Shown: piece by piece, positions 6,792 through 7,602 of the stretch
Position numbering within the stretch: position 1 is the stretch's first letter
Layout of the letters: every line of letters starts with the position of its first letter
From: Chitinophagaceae bacterium
Lineage (GTDB): Bacteria > Bacteroidota > Bacteroidia > Chitinophagales > Chitinophagaceae
Direction of reading: 5' to 3'
NCBI GenBank assembly: GCA_021323155.1
Contig: JAJTCI010000106.1
Location: forward strand, 1 to 7,602
DNA: 7,602 bases
Program-made: the position numbers and the translations under genes
The notes under the pieces: model-generated
Database searches by the model: none
Told to the model about the DNA's origin: nothing
Seen by the model: the letters and a program-made list of their open reading frames with translations, nothing else

Positions 6792-6817
6792 AATGGCCGC
6801 CAAGTTAGACGGCCATT
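6792..6817. terminator. Bidirectional intrinsic terminator between convergent genes
   Basis: AATGGCCG (6792-6799) and CGGCCATT (6810-6817) form a perfect 8-bp GC-rich stem around a 10-nt loop, 3 nt after the regulator's stop codon. On the plus strand the stem is followed by GGTATTTATT, and on the minus strand by ATTTTAAT. The hairpin can therefore end transcription of the response regulator and of the small minus-strand gene that stops at 6837. The T tracts are interrupted, so efficiency may be moderate. Confidence 0.7.
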
Positions 6818-6836
6818 GGTATTTATTGGGTGCGGA

Positions 6837-7055
6837 TTATTTTTCTCCCTGTTCTTCCTCTTTTTTCTTCTTTCGCATTTCATGTGCTTTCTTAGCACCA
6901 TAGCCTACACCTGCGGCGATCAGCAAGCTGAGGCCTCCATCAAGGGGCACGTCGTCTACATCGTCACCGAAGCCACCACCCTGGCAAAAAGCGATCATCG
7001 TTCCGCCTAAAAAGAAAGCGATGAGCAATATCAGTTTCAGAATCCTGGTTTCCAT
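6837..7055 (-). CDS. Small membrane protein with PID-CTERM-like C-terminal sorting signal
   Basis: The protein has 72 residues. An N-terminal signal sequence (METRILKLILLIAFFLGG, cleavage probably near AFC-Q) is followed by a short Gly/Asp-rich mature part (GGGFGDDVDD). Next come the tripartite tail VPLDGG, a hydrophobic helix LSLLIAAGVGYGA (about 42-54) and a very basic end (KKAHEMRKKKK) closing with acidic residues. The order Pro-x-Asp-Gly-Gly, hydrophobic segment, basic cluster matches the small Bacteroidota proteins called PID-CTERM protein-sorting domain proteins. This is recognised from memory and not searched. Such tails are thought to be handled by an exosortase-like or related membrane enzyme, but nothing of that kind is in the window. 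No enzymatic function is visible; nearly the whole protein consists of targeting segments. The gene starts 26 nt after the type IX cargo gene on the same strand, with no clear ribosome-binding site, and ends just before the shared terminator. Confidence 0.8.
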   Translation of the reverse strand: METRILKLILLIAFFLGGTMIAFCQGGGFGDDVDDVPLDGGLSLLIAAGVGYGAKKAHEMRKKKKEEEQGEK

Positions 7056-7073
7056 TGGGTATGTTCGAATTTT

Positions 7074-7093
7074 AAAAACAGTTAGTTTAACTG
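7074..7093 (-). terminator. Weak hairpin plus T-run after the type IX cargo gene
   Basis: Read on the minus strand, CAGTTA-AAC-TAACTG forms a perfect 6-bp stem with a 3-nt loop (7079-7093), immediately followed by TTTTT (7074-7078). The stem contains the stop codon of the cargo gene and lies between it and the small PID-CTERM-like gene 26 nt downstream. The stem is AT-rich, so it would act at most as a partial terminator or attenuator. Confidence 0.35.
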
Positions 7094-7602
7094 GAATGAA
7101 ATAGTGCCTGTGTATCCTTCCCCGGTAAGTTGCAAATGATACATTCCTTTCGCAAGCCCTGCCGGGAGTTCCAGTGCATAACTGCTGCTGCCACCCACAT
7201 GGTTCACTGATATAGATGTAAGTTTCTTTCCTTCCGTACTATACACCGCCAGTTCATACCTGCCTTTGTTCAGGCTGGTTGCCTGCACCTGTAATGTCCT
7301 TGACACTACGGGGTTGGGTGTAACCGTGAGTACCGCAACCTCAAGATTCGCCATGCTTACTCTTACCACCTTGCTGAACTGTTCGCGACCGTTGTCACTG
7401 GTGCCTTTTACGCGGTAATAATTATTCCCGGCATTTACGTTTGCATCATACCAGCTATAATCAGCTGATGCCTGCCCATTGCCTGTAGCCTTTACTGTAG
7501 CGGACCTTGCAAATGCCCTTCCGTCGTTACTTTCCTCCACCTCGTAATGCTTCATGCTTTGTTCATTGAGGCCCGTCCAGTTTACTTTGATGCCATCGCC
7601 TG
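7082..7602 (-). CDS. C-terminal end of a secreted protein with type IX secretion (type A) sorting domain (open at right edge)
   Basis: The frame is open to the right edge, giving the last 172 residues of a larger protein. It begins within an Ig/fibronectin-like domain typical of Bacteroidota surface proteins: KVNWTGLNEQSMKHYEVEES, then DGRAF, and later NNYYRVKGTSDNG. The final 80 or so residues are a type A C-terminal sorting domain, with TPNPV, a middle ELAVYSTEGKKL strand and the closing KGMYHLQL motif and GTISFQLN. This domain directs export through the outer membrane by the type IX (Por) system, after which it is normally cut off. An internal ATG at 7555 is not the true start, because coding-like sequence continues upstream to the edge. 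The catalytic or binding part of the cargo lies outside the window, so its function cannot be named. It probably shares a transcript with the small gene downstream. Confidence 0.9.
   Translation of the reverse strand, partial: GDGIKVNWTGLNEQSMKHYEVEESNDGRAFARSATVKATGNGQASADYSWYDANVNAGNNYYRVKGTSDNGREQFSKVVRVSMANLEVAVLTVTPNPVVSRTLQVQATSLNKGRYELAVYSTEGKKLTSISVNHVGGSSSYALELPAGLAKGMYHLQLTGEGYTGTISFQLN

Noticed and set aside
7556..7602. Treating the ATG at 7555 as the start of a small secreted protein
   Set aside because: The upstream in-frame codons read GDGIKVNWTGLNEQS, which continues the Ig-like domain, so the gene is cut by the window edge.

Overview
The window reads as a chromosomal stretch from a Bacteroidota bacterium, most likely of the Chitinophagaceae type. 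The evidence is the alternative complex III genes of Bacteroidota type, a type IX secretion C-terminal sorting domain, a small protein with a PID-CTERM-like tail, a DUF6787-like membrane domain, TAnnTTTG promoter elements and generally weak Shine-Dalgarno sequences. There are no RNA genes, CRISPR arrays, transposons or phage genes, and no gene-free stretch longer than about 175 bases.

Left part (1-2770, minus strand): the start of a respiratory operon. A promoter near 2738-2770 drives actA, a multiheme membrane cytochrome c with six CxxCH motifs, followed after 85 nt by actB, the iron-sulfur/molybdopterin-like subunit, which runs off the left edge. Together they form the electron-transfer core of alternative complex III, which oxidises quinol and passes electrons towards a terminal oxidase.

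Middle (2865-5961): divergent from actA is a plus-strand gene in which a two-helix membrane domain resembling DUF6787 is joined in frame to a complete glycinamide ribonucleotide formyltransferase (PurN). It converges on a minus-strand GNAT acetyltransferase. Divergent from that one, only 21 nt away, is an exported N-acyl-D-amino-acid deacylase with all expected metal and catalytic residues.

Right part (6000-7602): a response regulator with a receiver domain and an AraC-type DNA-binding domain starts at a TTG codon 38 nt after the deacylase and ends at a good bidirectional terminator. On the other side, on the minus strand, lie a small membrane protein with a PID-CTERM-like tail and, upstream of it, the C-terminal end of a secreted protein with a type IX (type A) sorting domain, cut by the right edge.

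Most of the window is recognisable housekeeping and envelope biology. The observation most worth a second look is the membrane-domain/PurN fusion. At its junction lie an A6 run and an out-of-frame TAATGA, so loss of one base would turn the fusion into two translationally coupled genes. Secondary points are the additional N-terminal heme domain on ActA, the dyad inside the actA promoter spacer, the TTG-started regulator and the pairing of the PID-CTERM-like protein with a type IX cargo gene.
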